Shown: piece after piece, positions 1 through 5,935 of the stretch
How the letters are laid out: every line of letters begins with the position of its first letter
Position numbering within the stretch: the stretch's first letter is position 1
Assembly (NCBI GenBank): GCA_003446295.1
Contig: DMBB01000219.1
Span: forward strand, 1-10,498
From: Erysipelotrichaceae bacterium
GTDB taxonomy: Bacteria; Bacillota_I; Bacilli_A; Erysipelotrichales; Erysipelotrichaceae
Direction of reading: 5' to 3'
DNA: 10,498 bases
Program-made: the position numbers and the translations under genes
The notes under the pieces: generated by a model
The model's input: only the letters and a program-made list of their open reading frames with translations
Database searches by the model: none
Told to the model about the DNA's origin: nothing

Positions 1-2
1 TC

Positions 3-215
3 CGCAGAATGAAAGGATCCGCAGAAGAACTCACGCTCCCGCACAGCAGTATGACTGTCAGCAGTATTTCCCTGATGAACTCAGAGCCTGGCAGCGGCAG
101 TCCTGTCTACAAAGAGATCGCCTTATTCAGAAATACTGACGAGACTGATGCGATTCATGACAATATGTTTCCGCAGAACTCTGATAAGATAAATGCGTTG
201 ACGGAGGACCTATGA
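3..215 (+). CDS. 3' end of an unknown gene (C-terminal fragment), translationally coupled to the next gene
   Basis: An open frame enters from the left edge and stops with TGA at 213-215. It overlaps the ATG of the following HAD gene by four bases (ATGA), the classic arrangement of coupled genes in one operon. Codons in this frame (atc, ctg, gac, gag, ggc) look like those of the neighbours, which supports real coding. About 71 residues are visible, so the start lies outside the window. An internal ATG at 9-11 has no clear ribosome binding site and is probably not the start. The piece containing PHSSMTV, followed about 20 residues later by ALFRNTDE, loosely recalls the end of histidine-phosphatase (phosphoglycerate-mutase-like) proteins, where an N-S-V-T strand is followed by F-N-D-T. 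This resemblance is weak, and the product should be treated as unknown. Confidence 0.55.
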   Translation, partial: RRMKGSAEELTLPHSSMTVSSISLMNSEPGSGSPVYKEIALFRNTDETDAIHDNMFPQNSDKINALTEDL

Positions 216-1048
216 TTAAAATACTGATCAGCGATATGGATGGAACGCTGTTTGCAGGTCATGGCAAAACAGTCTTTGATCTGACACAGCGAAACAATGA
301 AGCGCTTGAGCGCATCAAGCATTCCGGCATGAAGTTCTATGTTGCCAGCGGCCGAATGATCGGCTTCGGCATCAAACTGCTGAAGGACCATGGCTTTACG
401 GATATCAAAGCAGGCGGATTCAACGGAGCGGTTGTATATGACAATGGAGCATTCCCGGTCAGCCATTCCCTCAGCAAAGATCTGATCCGGGAGATCGTAC
501 ACATCCTGGACACGGAATTTCCGGACTATGACCTGATCCAGGTGCAGGGAATGAATTCAGAGCGTGTCTTCAACAATTTTGAACATCCTTCTGTTCTGAA
601 GTACAGGGAACAGATCGCTGAAACAGGTATCGGGGTGATCCCGGATTTCACGATCAATGATTTCCTCAGCCGTGATACCGGTACTGTATGCGGCAAGCTG
701 TCCATCGTTTTGAAAGACAAGGAACAATGTGATCTGGCGAAGCTGCGCATTGAAAAAGCCGCCGGCAAGGATTGCTTTACAGCCCGCAGCGGTGACAGGC
801 TTCTTGAACTCGGAAACGCACATGCCTCGAAAGGTGTCTTTGCGTCATATCTGAAAGAAACGCTCCATCTTGAAAAAGAAGAGATCGCCTGTATCGGAGA
901 TGAACTGAATGATGCCGAAATGTATCCGTACGCAGGTGTGAAATTCGCTATGGAAAGCGGCAGGGACGCCGTCAAGGAAATGTCCGATTATGTCGTGAAG
1001 GATGTTGCCGAAGCGATCGATGTCTGTCTGAAACTGAATGAGCAGTAA
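212..1048 (+). CDS. Cof-type HAD-superfamily hydrolase (probable sugar/organic phosphate phosphatase)
   Basis: This is a 278-residue protein of normal length for Cof-like (type IIB cap) HAD phosphatases. These are cytosolic Mg2+-dependent enzymes that remove phosphate from small metabolites through an aspartyl-phosphate. Visible motifs: motif I DMDGT with nucleophile Asp8 and acid Asp10; motif II in YVASGR (Ser46); the motif III Lys at about 207 in HASKG; motif IV GDELND (Asp230, Asp234). The stretch from about 70 to 190 forms the cap, which decides substrate. The ATG is preceded by GGAGG at good spacing and overlaps the stop of the upstream gene, so the start is secure. A hairpin just after the stop ends the operon. 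The substrate cannot be told from sequence; members act on sugar phosphates, pyridoxal phosphate or flavin precursors. It is a distant paralogue of the HAD gene at 4149-4982. Confidence 0.93.
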   Translation: MIKILISDMDGTLFAGHGKTVFDLTQRNNEALERIKHSGMKFYVASGRMIGFGIKLLKDHGFTDIKAGGFNGAVVYDNGAFPVSHSLSKDLIREIVHILDTEFPDYDLIQVQGMNSERVFNNFEHPSVLKYREQIAETGIGVIPDFTINDFLSRDTGTVCGKLSIVLKDKEQCDLAKLRIEKAAGKDCFTARSGDRLLELGNAHASKGVFASYLKETLHLEKEEIACIGDELNDAEMYPYAGVKFAMESGRDAVKEMSDYVVKDVAEAIDVCLKLNEQ

Positions 1049-1049
1049 A

Positions 1050-1074
1050 AAGCAGGAGCGCACAGCTTCTGCTT
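1050..1074. terminator. bidirectional intrinsic terminator between convergent genes
   Basis: A 10-bp stem (AAGCAGGAGC / GCTTCTGCTT, one G-T wobble) has a 5-base loop. It sits between the stop of the HAD gene (1046-1048) and the stop of the convergent - strand gene (1077-1079). Read on the - strand it is followed by a run of Ts; on the + strand the following tract is T-rich but interrupted. Confidence 0.75.
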
Positions 1075-1076
1075 GT

Positions 1077-1586
1077 TCATTTCTTCTTTCTGGATATCAG
1101 ACCGGTTCCTTTGTAGCTGTTCTGGATCACCCTTGTTTCACTTTTTTCTGCCATCAGTTTCTTCAGAAGCCTGTTAGCCTTTGATACCTGATAGCTTTGC
1201 GCAACATGGATGTCCCCGCTCTGCAGTGAAACAGATATCTCATAACTGGAATCTTTGTTGACAGTCCACTTATACACCTGAGCAGGTGTATAGCGGATTC
1301 CTGCTGAAGCATCAGCAGGGTCAAGGAAAATAACCGCATCATCATATACATCCATGACAGGATGATCTGTGACATAGAACTGAATAAATCCTGCGCCTGC
1401 CAGACAGATCAGCGCCATGATGATGCCGAACAGTTGACCGATCAGCAGAAACAGCGCAGCAGCGATGCACAAAATATAAACTGAACTGACAGGTTTGTAA
1501 CCGACTCTTCCCAAAAGCGTCCCTGTTTCATTCAATTCATTCAGATCCTTAAAATCATATCCGCGTCTGTTTTTTTTCTGACTCAT
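1077..1586 (-). CDS. two-helix membrane protein with possible bacterial PH-like cytosolic domain
   Basis: This is a 169-residue protein that I do not recognise as a named family. A basic N-terminus (KKNRRG) leads into two adjacent hydrophobic segments at about residues 35-51 and 53-71. They would form a hairpin in the membrane with both ends in the cytosol. The remainder, about 78-150, alternates short beta-like strands (VMDVYDDAVIFL, YEISVSLQSGDIHV) and ends in a helix (KANRLLKKLMAE). This order resembles small bacterial PH-like (bPH/YcxB-type) domains, but that is an inference from pattern only. The tail is lysine-rich (SRKKK). I chose the ATG at 1586 because GAGG lies 8 nt upstream. A GTG two codons earlier (1592) would be only 2 nt from the same site. 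A run of eight Ts (As in the mRNA sense) falls in codons 3-6. Confidence 0.75.
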   Translation of the reverse strand: MSQKKNRRGYDFKDLNELNETGTLLGRVGYKPVSSVYILCIAAALFLLIGQLFGIIMALICLAGAGFIQFYVTDHPVMDVYDDAVIFLDPADASAGIRYTPAQVYKWTVNKDSSYEISVSLQSGDIHVAQSYQVSKANRLLKKLMAEKSETRVIQNSYKGTGLISRKKK

Positions 1587-1611
1587 ATACACATCCTCAA
1601 ATCACGTCCCA

Positions 1612-1620
1612 ATTATAGCA
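1612..1620 (-). promoter_or_regulatory. extended -10 promoter for the - strand membrane-protein gene
   Basis: Read on the - strand, TGCTATAAT is a perfect extended -10 element about 26 nt upstream of the chosen ATG. No good -35 is seen, which is usual where the TG extension is present. It lies back to back with the + strand promoter of the NIF3 gene. Confidence 0.65.
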
Positions 1621-1710
1621 AATACATGGTTTTCTGTACCCTGTACTCACTGTCATAATACAACTTGATCATAGTCAGTATTCTGAATATCAATTACTGA
1701 ACGTTTCTCC

Positions 1711-1716
1711 TATAAT
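1711..1716 (+). promoter_or_regulatory. -10 element for the NIF3-family gene
   Basis: A perfect TATAAT lies 24 nt before the ATG at 1741, with GAGGAG between them (from 1725). The -35 region (about 1688-1693) matches the consensus poorly, so either promoter strength is modest or an activator is needed. Confidence 0.55.
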
Positions 1717-1740
1717 GACAATAGAGGAGATATTTTTATT

Positions 1741-2583
1741 ATGAAAATACAGGAAGTTATAGACGCTGTAAAAGCCTACAGCAAGGGTGAAACCAGAGGC
1801 AGAAAGATCGATGACACCACTACAAGAGATAAAGTCCTTTACGGAAATACCGATGTTGAATGCACAGGCATCGTCACGACATGCTTTGCCAGCACTAAAG
1901 TCATCCGGGAAGCTCATAAGCTTGGCTGCAATCTGATCATTCCTCATGAAGCTCTGTTCTGGAATCACGGTGATCACCAGGACTGGCTGCAGGATAACCG
2001 CACCTATCAGGCAAAAAAGGCACTGCTGGACGAATACGGCATTACCGTCTGGAGAGATCATGACTATATTCATTCCGGTGTTCCCGTCCATATCCGCCAG
2101 TATGTAGACGGTATCTTCTACGGATTCGCAAAAGAGCTCGGATGGGATCAGCAGATCATCTGCGATCCTGTAAGGCCTATGGATTACGCATTTGATGGTG
2201 TTCCTGCAAAGCTGATCGCTAAGGAACTGATTGAAAAACTGCATCTCAACGGAACAAGGATCGTCGGTGATCCCGAAACGCTTGTTCATAAGCTTCGTAT
2301 CGTCGGACATATTGACGGCAGAGCAGACAATGATGTACTGGCTGCCTTTGAAACAGAAGATTTCGACTGTGCGATCACCCTTGAATGCACAGACTATACA
2401 TTCAATGAATACATCCGTGACAGCGCTGAACTGGGAATTCCCAAAGCACTCATCCTGCTCGGCCACTTCAATACAGAAGAGCCCGGCATGAAGTTCATGG
2501 CTGAAACATGGCTGCCCAAAGTTGTCGGAGATCTTCCGGTACACTTTGTACAGTCCGGTGACGGCTTCCAGTATATTCACTGA
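1741..2583 (+). CDS. NIF3-family dinuclear metal-centre protein
   Basis: This is a 280-residue cytosolic protein of the NIF3/YbgI/YqfO family. These proteins form hexameric rings with two metal ions per subunit. Their cellular role is not settled, although many databases label them GTP cyclohydrolase 1 type 2 homologues. Visible ligand motifs: NLIIPHE at 64-70 (His69, where the family usually has an H-H pair), RDHDYIH at 105-111, and GHFNTEE at 241-247 (His242, Glu246), which matches the conserved C-terminal H-x-x-x-E. The length fits the short form without the inserted PII-like domain. Replacement of the first His of the usual H-H by Pro (P68-H69) may alter one metal site. The start is clear: GAGGAG is 11 nt upstream and TATAAT precedes it. 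It appears monocistronic, with a strong terminator right after the stop. Confidence 0.88.
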   Translation: MKIQEVIDAVKAYSKGETRGRKIDDTTTRDKVLYGNTDVECTGIVTTCFASTKVIREAHKLGCNLIIPHEALFWNHGDHQDWLQDNRTYQAKKALLDEYGITVWRDHDYIHSGVPVHIRQYVDGIFYGFAKELGWDQQIICDPVRPMDYAFDGVPAKLIAKELIEKLHLNGTRIVGDPETLVHKLRIVGHIDGRADNDVLAAFETEDFDCAITLECTDYTFNEYIRDSAELGIPKALILLGHFNTEEPGMKFMAETWLPKVVGDLPVHFVQSGDGFQYIH

Positions 2584-2593
2584 TCCGATATGC

Positions 2594-2625
2594 AAACCTG
2601 TATGGCGCAGCCTGCAGGTTTTTTT
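2594..2625 (+). terminator. intrinsic terminator after the NIF3-family gene
   Basis: The outer stem is AAACCTG / CAGGTTT, with an inner GGC/GCC pairing, followed directly by a run of seven Ts (2619-2625). It begins 10 nt after the stop codon, so NIF3 transcripts should end here and the next frame is not in the same unit. Confidence 0.85.
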
Positions 2626-2716
2626 CTGCCTCAGTACGCAAACAGTATATCAATGGCATTATGCATGCGGTCTGTGTTACGATCCTCTCAACAGACAATT
2701 GACAAAGATTACCGCT

Positions 2717-3031
2717 ATGAGAATCGGATTGGTATCTTACAGATGTGAAAACCGGAATATTTCATTTAATATGGATCAGATCGAGCTTGCAATGAAACGT
2801 GCTTCAGGCAAAGCGGATGTTCTTTGCTTTTCAGAAGCGTTTCTGCAGGGCTTCGATTCGCTGGATGAGTATGCAGTGCAGGCCGCATCTGTTTCAGACA
2901 ATGTCTTCATGATCAATCCGATCTGCAGGGATCCGGTAAATCATGGAGGATCTTTCTTCTTTCAAAAAGGTCATGTCACAGCAAGGATTCCATTTGATGA
3001 AGAAGGAATCCTGATCGCTGAGATCCCATAA
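2717..3031 (+). pseudogene. internally deleted carbon-nitrogen hydrolase (nitrilase family) remnant
   Basis: The 104-codon frame reads MRIGLVSY at its start and VLCFSEAFLQGFD at 35-47. That is the N-terminal strand and the Glu motif of the nitrilase superfamily (catalytic Glu40). From about residue 55 it reads AASVSDNVFMINPICRD, then GGSFFFQKGHV and EEGILIAEI. These match the family's C-terminal strands (the usual A-x-x-N-x-x-Y-V pattern, then GGS-x-I-x-x-P-x-G, then E-E-G-x-L-x-A-E-I). Intact family members have about 260-300 residues. Here roughly 150 residues between about positions 48 and 56 are missing, including the catalytic Lys and Cys, so amidase or nitrilase activity is not expected. 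No good ribosome binding site precedes the ATG, and the upstream gene ends in a strong terminator, which supports decay. The frame is otherwise intact, so a small expressed protein cannot be excluded. Confidence 0.7.
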
Positions 3032-3041
3032 CATCTGAACC

Positions 3042-3074
3042 AAAACAGGAATGATCAATGTCACTCCTGTTTTT
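3042..3074. terminator. bidirectional terminator between the nitrilase remnant and the transglutaminase gene
   Basis: A 9-bp stem (AAAACAGGA / TCCTGTTTT), extended by an inner TGA/TCA pairing, is followed by Ts on the + strand and has As before it for the - strand. It is flanked by a second inverted repeat, GAACCAAA at 3037-3044 and TTTGGTTC at 3081-3088, so a longer alternative fold is possible. Confidence 0.8.
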
Positions 3075-3113
3075 CTCTGATTTGGTTCCTATGACTTTAC
3101 AGTATGCTGGCTT

Positions 3114-4043
3114 TTACTGCAAAAGGATCAGCGCGATCTGATGTTCTTCCGCAAAAACAACAGAAAGGACTCCGGTGATCGACATCAGCAGCATCCATTT
3201 CTGCAGTTTCTGCATATTTACAGGAACATCTGTCTGAAATTTCAGATTGATCCTGCTGCTTCTGTTCAGCCGTGCCTTGATCACCGCAGATGAAAACTGG
3301 AGGAATGAAGCGACAGTCAGATGATAGTGCTCAAAATAATCTTCCGCCTGCGTACATGCAGGATATGCGGAATGATCCCATACATGGTCTTTGGAAAACA
3401 CCTCATCATTCCTGCAGAACAGAACATGGGCCGGGTACCCGGCTGATTCACAGATCTTAAGATCTGCCGTCATATCGGCATGATACCAGTGTCCGTTCAG
3501 TCTGATCAGATTCCATGCATGCCCTTCTTCACTTACCTGTCCCTGGATCAGGATGCAGTCGATCCCGCAGCATCCGCATAGGTACTGGTACATTTTCGAA
3601 ATACCGTCACAGACTGCCTTTCCTTCTGTCAGGAAGCCTTTGATCGTATGTTCCAAGATCCCGTCGATAAACCCGTAACGGATCATTGAGCCCAGCGTAT
3701 CATAAATCACTGCCGCCTTATCCCAGTCATCCATATCCTTGTTCACAACGGACCTGAACAATTCCCCGATCTGTTCCAGTTTCTTTGCAGCAGAGCGGTC
3801 ATATTCCGTGTAGGTCATGCGGAAATATTTTTTCAGGAACAGATCCACATACTGAAAACTCCGGAAATCAACATCCATCAATTCCGGATGATCTGCGATA
3901 ACGCCCTGCATCAGATCAGCGGGAGCCAGCTTTGTATACGGTATATCGATCACATTCTGACGCTCTCTCAGTCCGTTCAGCAGCTGATCATATACTTTCT
4001 GATCCTGCAGGCAGAGTCTGTTCCTGTAATACGTATAAATCAT
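3114..4043 (-). CDS. transglutaminase-like (papain-fold) protein
   Basis: This 309-residue protein has a transglutaminase-core domain at about 100-200. The Cys-His-Asp triad is visible: Cys145 in GKAVCDG, His175 in EGHAWN, and Asp190 in HWYHADMT. Bacterial members of this group are usually proteases or peptide-modifying enzymes rather than true cross-linking enzymes, and the substrate here is unknown. The N-terminal 100 residues are helical with no recognised domain. There is no signal peptide, but the C-terminus holds a hydrophobic stretch (about 283-297, WMLLMSITGVLSVVF) and ends hydrophobically (ALILLQ), so it may be tail-anchored or lie on the inner membrane face. No ribosome binding site is visible before the ATG at 4043, although no better internal start is seen. 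Its promoter region is shared with the divergent HAD-SDR operon. Confidence 0.85.
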   Translation of the reverse strand: MIYTYYRNRLCLQDQKVYDQLLNGLRERQNVIDIPYTKLAPADLMQGVIADHPELMDVDFRSFQYVDLFLKKYFRMTYTEYDRSAAKKLEQIGELFRSVVNKDMDDWDKAAVIYDTLGSMIRYGFIDGILEHTIKGFLTEGKAVCDGISKMYQYLCGCCGIDCILIQGQVSEEGHAWNLIRLNGHWYHADMTADLKICESAGYPAHVLFCRNDEVFSKDHVWDHSAYPACTQAEDYFEHYHLTVASFLQFSSAVIKARLNRSSRINLKFQTDVPVNMQKLQKWMLLMSITGVLSVVFAEEHQIALILLQ

Positions 4044-4049
4044 GTTTTT

Positions 4050-4078
4050 ATATTACTGAGTTTCAGAATAACAGTCCA
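4050..4078 (-). promoter_or_regulatory. possible promoter of the transglutaminase gene, placing the mRNA start at or next to the ATG
   Basis: On the - strand, TGGACT (4073-4078) and TAATAT (4050-4055) are exactly 17 bp apart. Only six bases (aaaaac) separate the -10 from the ATG, so transcription would start at about the first codon. This fits the absence of a ribosome binding site. No experimental support is available. Confidence 0.4.
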
Positions 4079-4090
4079 TATGATCAAGGT

Positions 4091-4120
4091 TTAAGATATT
4101 TCACATCGTTCTGTTATGAT
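4091..4120 (+). promoter_or_regulatory. promoter of the HAD-SDR operon
   Basis: An extended -10, TGTTATGAT (4112-4120), lies 18 bp after a weak -35 (TTAAGA, 4091-4096). The ribosome binding site AGGAGGAAGGA follows at 4131-4141, ahead of the ATG at 4149. The promoter is divergent from that of the transglutaminase gene, with about 105 bp between the two coding starts. Confidence 0.5.
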
Positions 4121-4148
4121 TACAATATTCAGGAGGAAGGACATTGAT

Positions 4149-4982
4149 ATGAAACTGCCTAAACTGATTGCTGCGGATATTGACGGCACACTGGTCAATG
4201 ATGACGGAGAAATGATGGAACTGACCCGCAGCGCACTGAAAATACTGCATAAGCATGGCATTCTTCTGGGAATTGCCAGCGGCCGTGCGTATGATGCGGT
4301 AATCAAAGAAAAACTGAAGAACTGGGATTTTGAAGACCCGGGAATTGATATGATGATAGGCCTCAACGGCGGACAGATCTTTGACAGAAGCTCCGGCAGG
4401 ATCCATCAGTTCAATGAGCTCCAGCCTGAAACGATCAAGGAGATCATCCTGATGATGGAACCGCTGGATCTGAACCCGTTTCTTTACAGAAACGGAAAAC
4501 AGTTTGTCAAAAGAATCGATGAGAATGTCCTGGCATCATCTGCCAGAAATCATCAGGCCGTGATCGCTGCAGATGATATTTCTCAAATGTGGGCAGGGCA
4601 GTGTCCCAAAATCATGTTCCGTATTCCCGCCGACCGTATGCCGGAGGCAGAGAAATGGGCCTATGCCCATCAGTCACCTGCATGGAAAGCATTCAGAACA
4701 CAGACGACCATGCTGGAATTCTGCGACCCGCAGATCAACAAAGGATTCGGACTGAAGGAATATGAAAAACTGTATGGAATTCATGCAGAAGACGTAATGG
4801 CTTTCGGAGATATGCCGAACGACAACGAGCTGCTTGAAACCGCAGGCTGGGGTGTATGCCTGAAAAACGGAGCAGAAGATACCAAAGCATGCGCCGATGC
4901 CGTAACCGAATATACAAACAACGAAGATGGAATGGGTCATTACCTCTATGACCACGTACTGCCTCTTCTGGAGGAATTATGA
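4149..4982 (+). CDS. Cof-type HAD-superfamily hydrolase, first gene of a two-gene operon
   Basis: This 277-residue cytosolic phosphatase belongs to the same superfamily as the gene at 212-1048, but the sequences are well diverged. Motif I is DIDGT (Asp10 nucleophile, Asp12). Motif II is GIASGR. The motif III Lys is in NKGFG, close to the conserved L-E-x-x-x-x-x-x-x-K-G pattern (MLEFCDPQINKG). Motif IV is FGDMPND. The C2-type cap lies between motifs II and III. The ATG at 4149 is chosen because AAGGA is 8 nt upstream; an in-frame ATG at 4116 falls inside the promoter and before the ribosome binding site. The stop overlaps the ATG of the SDR gene by four bases, so the two proteins are almost certainly made together. 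The shared operon suggests a phosphorylated sugar or polyol as substrate, but this is inference. Confidence 0.93.
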   Translation: MKLPKLIAADIDGTLVNDDGEMMELTRSALKILHKHGILLGIASGRAYDAVIKEKLKNWDFEDPGIDMMIGLNGGQIFDRSSGRIHQFNELQPETIKEIILMMEPLDLNPFLYRNGKQFVKRIDENVLASSARNHQAVIAADDISQMWAGQCPKIMFRIPADRMPEAEKWAYAHQSPAWKAFRTQTTMLEFCDPQINKGFGLKEYEKLYGIHAEDVMAFGDMPNDNELLETAGWGVCLKNGAEDTKACADAVTEYTNNEDGMGHYLYDHVLPLLEEL

Positions 4983-5722
4983 AACTGAACGGAAGAACCT
5001 GTTATTTTGCCGGAGCCACGGGGAATATCGGCCGCGGGGCAGTCAAGGCACTTGCATCACATGGCATGAATGTCATCATGGCAACACACGACCCTGAGCG
5101 GGCATCCGATATCATCAGTGCTTGTGCGGGGATGGAAGGAACCGTAACTGCAGTGTCCAATCAGCTGCCATTGGAGGAAGTGCTTCAGCAGGCTGCAGAA
5201 CGTTTCGGTTCTGTCGATGTATATATCAATACGACCGGTTCATTGAGCGTGCCGAAACCATTCGGTGAGTTCTCAGAAGAAGAAACCATGAAGAAGCTCT
5301 CTCACCATATTGCTGGTCCGCTTCTGGAACTGCAGACATTTCTGCCTTACCTGAAACAAAGCCGGCATCCCAGGATCATTCTGTGTTCCTCTGCCGGCGC
5401 ATCTTCGGGAATACTGCAGGAGAACATGCTGGACTCCATTGCCAGAGGCGGCGTGATATCCATGACATACTGCCTTGCAAGGGAATTGATGCAGTATGGC
5501 ATCACTGTAAACTGTATTGCACGAAGCGGCATGGTCAATGATCATGATGATCATTCCCCTGCAACGCTGGACGCTTCTGTCATCCTGCCTGAGATCCCCA
5601 TGAAGCGCAATGGAACGCCTGAAGAATTCGGCGCTCTGGCAGCGTATCTTGCTTCTGAGGAATCAGCCTTTATAACCGGTCAGATCTTCCATCTTGACGG
5701 CGGTCTCACCATCGGCAAATAA
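4979..5722 (+). CDS. SDR-fold protein with non-canonical active site
   Basis: This 247-residue protein has the normal length of classical short-chain dehydrogenases. The Rossmann fold is clear: a glycine-rich loop GATGNIGRG at 12-20, INTTG at 83-87 (in place of N-N-A-G), ILCSSAG at 134-140 with the catalytic-position Ser (137/138), and the closing FITGQIFHLDGG at 231-242. Two things are odd. The loop reads as GxxGxxG, the pattern of extended or atypical SDRs, rather than TGxxxGIG. Aligning ISMTYCLAREL with the usual helix puts Asp152 and Arg156 where the catalytic Tyr and Lys of Y-x-x-x-K should be. It may therefore bind a nucleotide or ligand without ordinary redox catalysis, or use different residues. 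The cofactor loop carries NDHDDH at 187-192. GGAGG lies before the start, which overlaps the HAD stop (ATGA). Confidence 0.87.
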   Translation: MKLNGRTCYFAGATGNIGRGAVKALASHGMNVIMATHDPERASDIISACAGMEGTVTAVSNQLPLEEVLQQAAERFGSVDVYINTTGSLSVPKPFGEFSEEETMKKLSHHIAGPLLELQTFLPYLKQSRHPRIILCSSAGASSGILQENMLDSIARGGVISMTYCLARELMQYGITVNCIARSGMVNDHDDHSPATLDASVILPEIPMKRNGTPEEFGALAAYLASEESAFITGQIFHLDGGLTIGK

Positions 5723-5745
5723 GCATGCATGTTTTTGGAATATTC

Positions 5746-5759
5746 TGAAACCGCTATCA
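5746..5759 (+). promoter_or_regulatory. cre site (predicted CcpA operator)
   Basis: TGAAACCGCTATCA agrees at every fixed position with the Bacillus-type consensus TGWAANCGNTNWCA for catabolite-responsive elements. It lies 24 nt after the SDR stop and about 165 nt upstream of the TATAAT before the EIIB-like gene. A weaker relative with the same core (AAACGCTTT) occurs at 5817-5830. The most sensible target is the PTS EIIB-like gene. The distance is long, so action as a roadblock or on an unseen promoter nearer the site is possible. Confidence 0.6.
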
Positions 5760-5863
5760 TTTCAATCTTAGTCAAAACACCTCATAAATGGCTTCAAATC
5801 CGCATATAAAACTGAAAAAAAACGCTTTATAAAACAGTATTATTTTCATCCGCTGTTATTTTG

Positions 5864-5884
5864 TTATATTTTTTCGTAATATAA
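5864..5884. repeat. AT-rich inverted repeat upstream of the EIIB-like gene
   Basis: TTATATT and AATATAA are perfect 7-bp arms around a 7-base centre (ttttcgt). It ends about 27 bp before the -10 of the EIIB-like gene, just upstream of where the -35 would sit, so a regulator site is possible. The surrounding DNA is very AT-rich, so chance is a real alternative. Confidence 0.35.
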
Positions 5885-5910
5885 ACTCTTTTATTTGCAG
5901 TGTGAATGTA

Positions 5911-5916
5911 TATAAT
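5911..5916 (+). promoter_or_regulatory. -10 element of the EIIB-like gene
   Basis: A perfect TATAAT lies 19 nt before the ATG at 5936, with GGAGG (5926-5930) between them. The -35 region at 5888-5893 is T-rich but poor. Confidence 0.5.
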
Positions 5917-5935
5917 AACTGCATTGGAGGTAGGT

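Noticed and set aside
526..975. A 149-codon - strand frame inside the first HAD gene
   Set aside because: It is the shadow of a gene with all four HAD motifs, with no ribosome binding site and low-complexity Ser-rich content.
1690..2595. A 301-codon open frame on the - strand, longer than the gene opposite it
   Set aside because: It is exactly antisense to the NIF3-family gene, which carries clear metal-site motifs, a ribosome binding site, a promoter and a terminator on the + strand. The - strand frame has no recognisable domain.
2699..2704. A perfect TTGACA before the nitrilase remnant
   Set aside because: No -10-like hexamer stands at 16-18 bp; the positions fall inside the coding start.
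2522..2716. In-frame upstream extension of the nitrilase remnant
   Set aside because: It would overlap the end of the NIF3 gene and read through its terminator. Homology to the nitrilase family begins only at the ATG at 2717.
5537..5555. Perfect 19-bp palindrome AATGATCATGATGATCATT
   Set aside because: It lies inside the SDR coding region and comes from the codons of an N-D-H-D-D-H stretch; a regulatory role there is unlikely.
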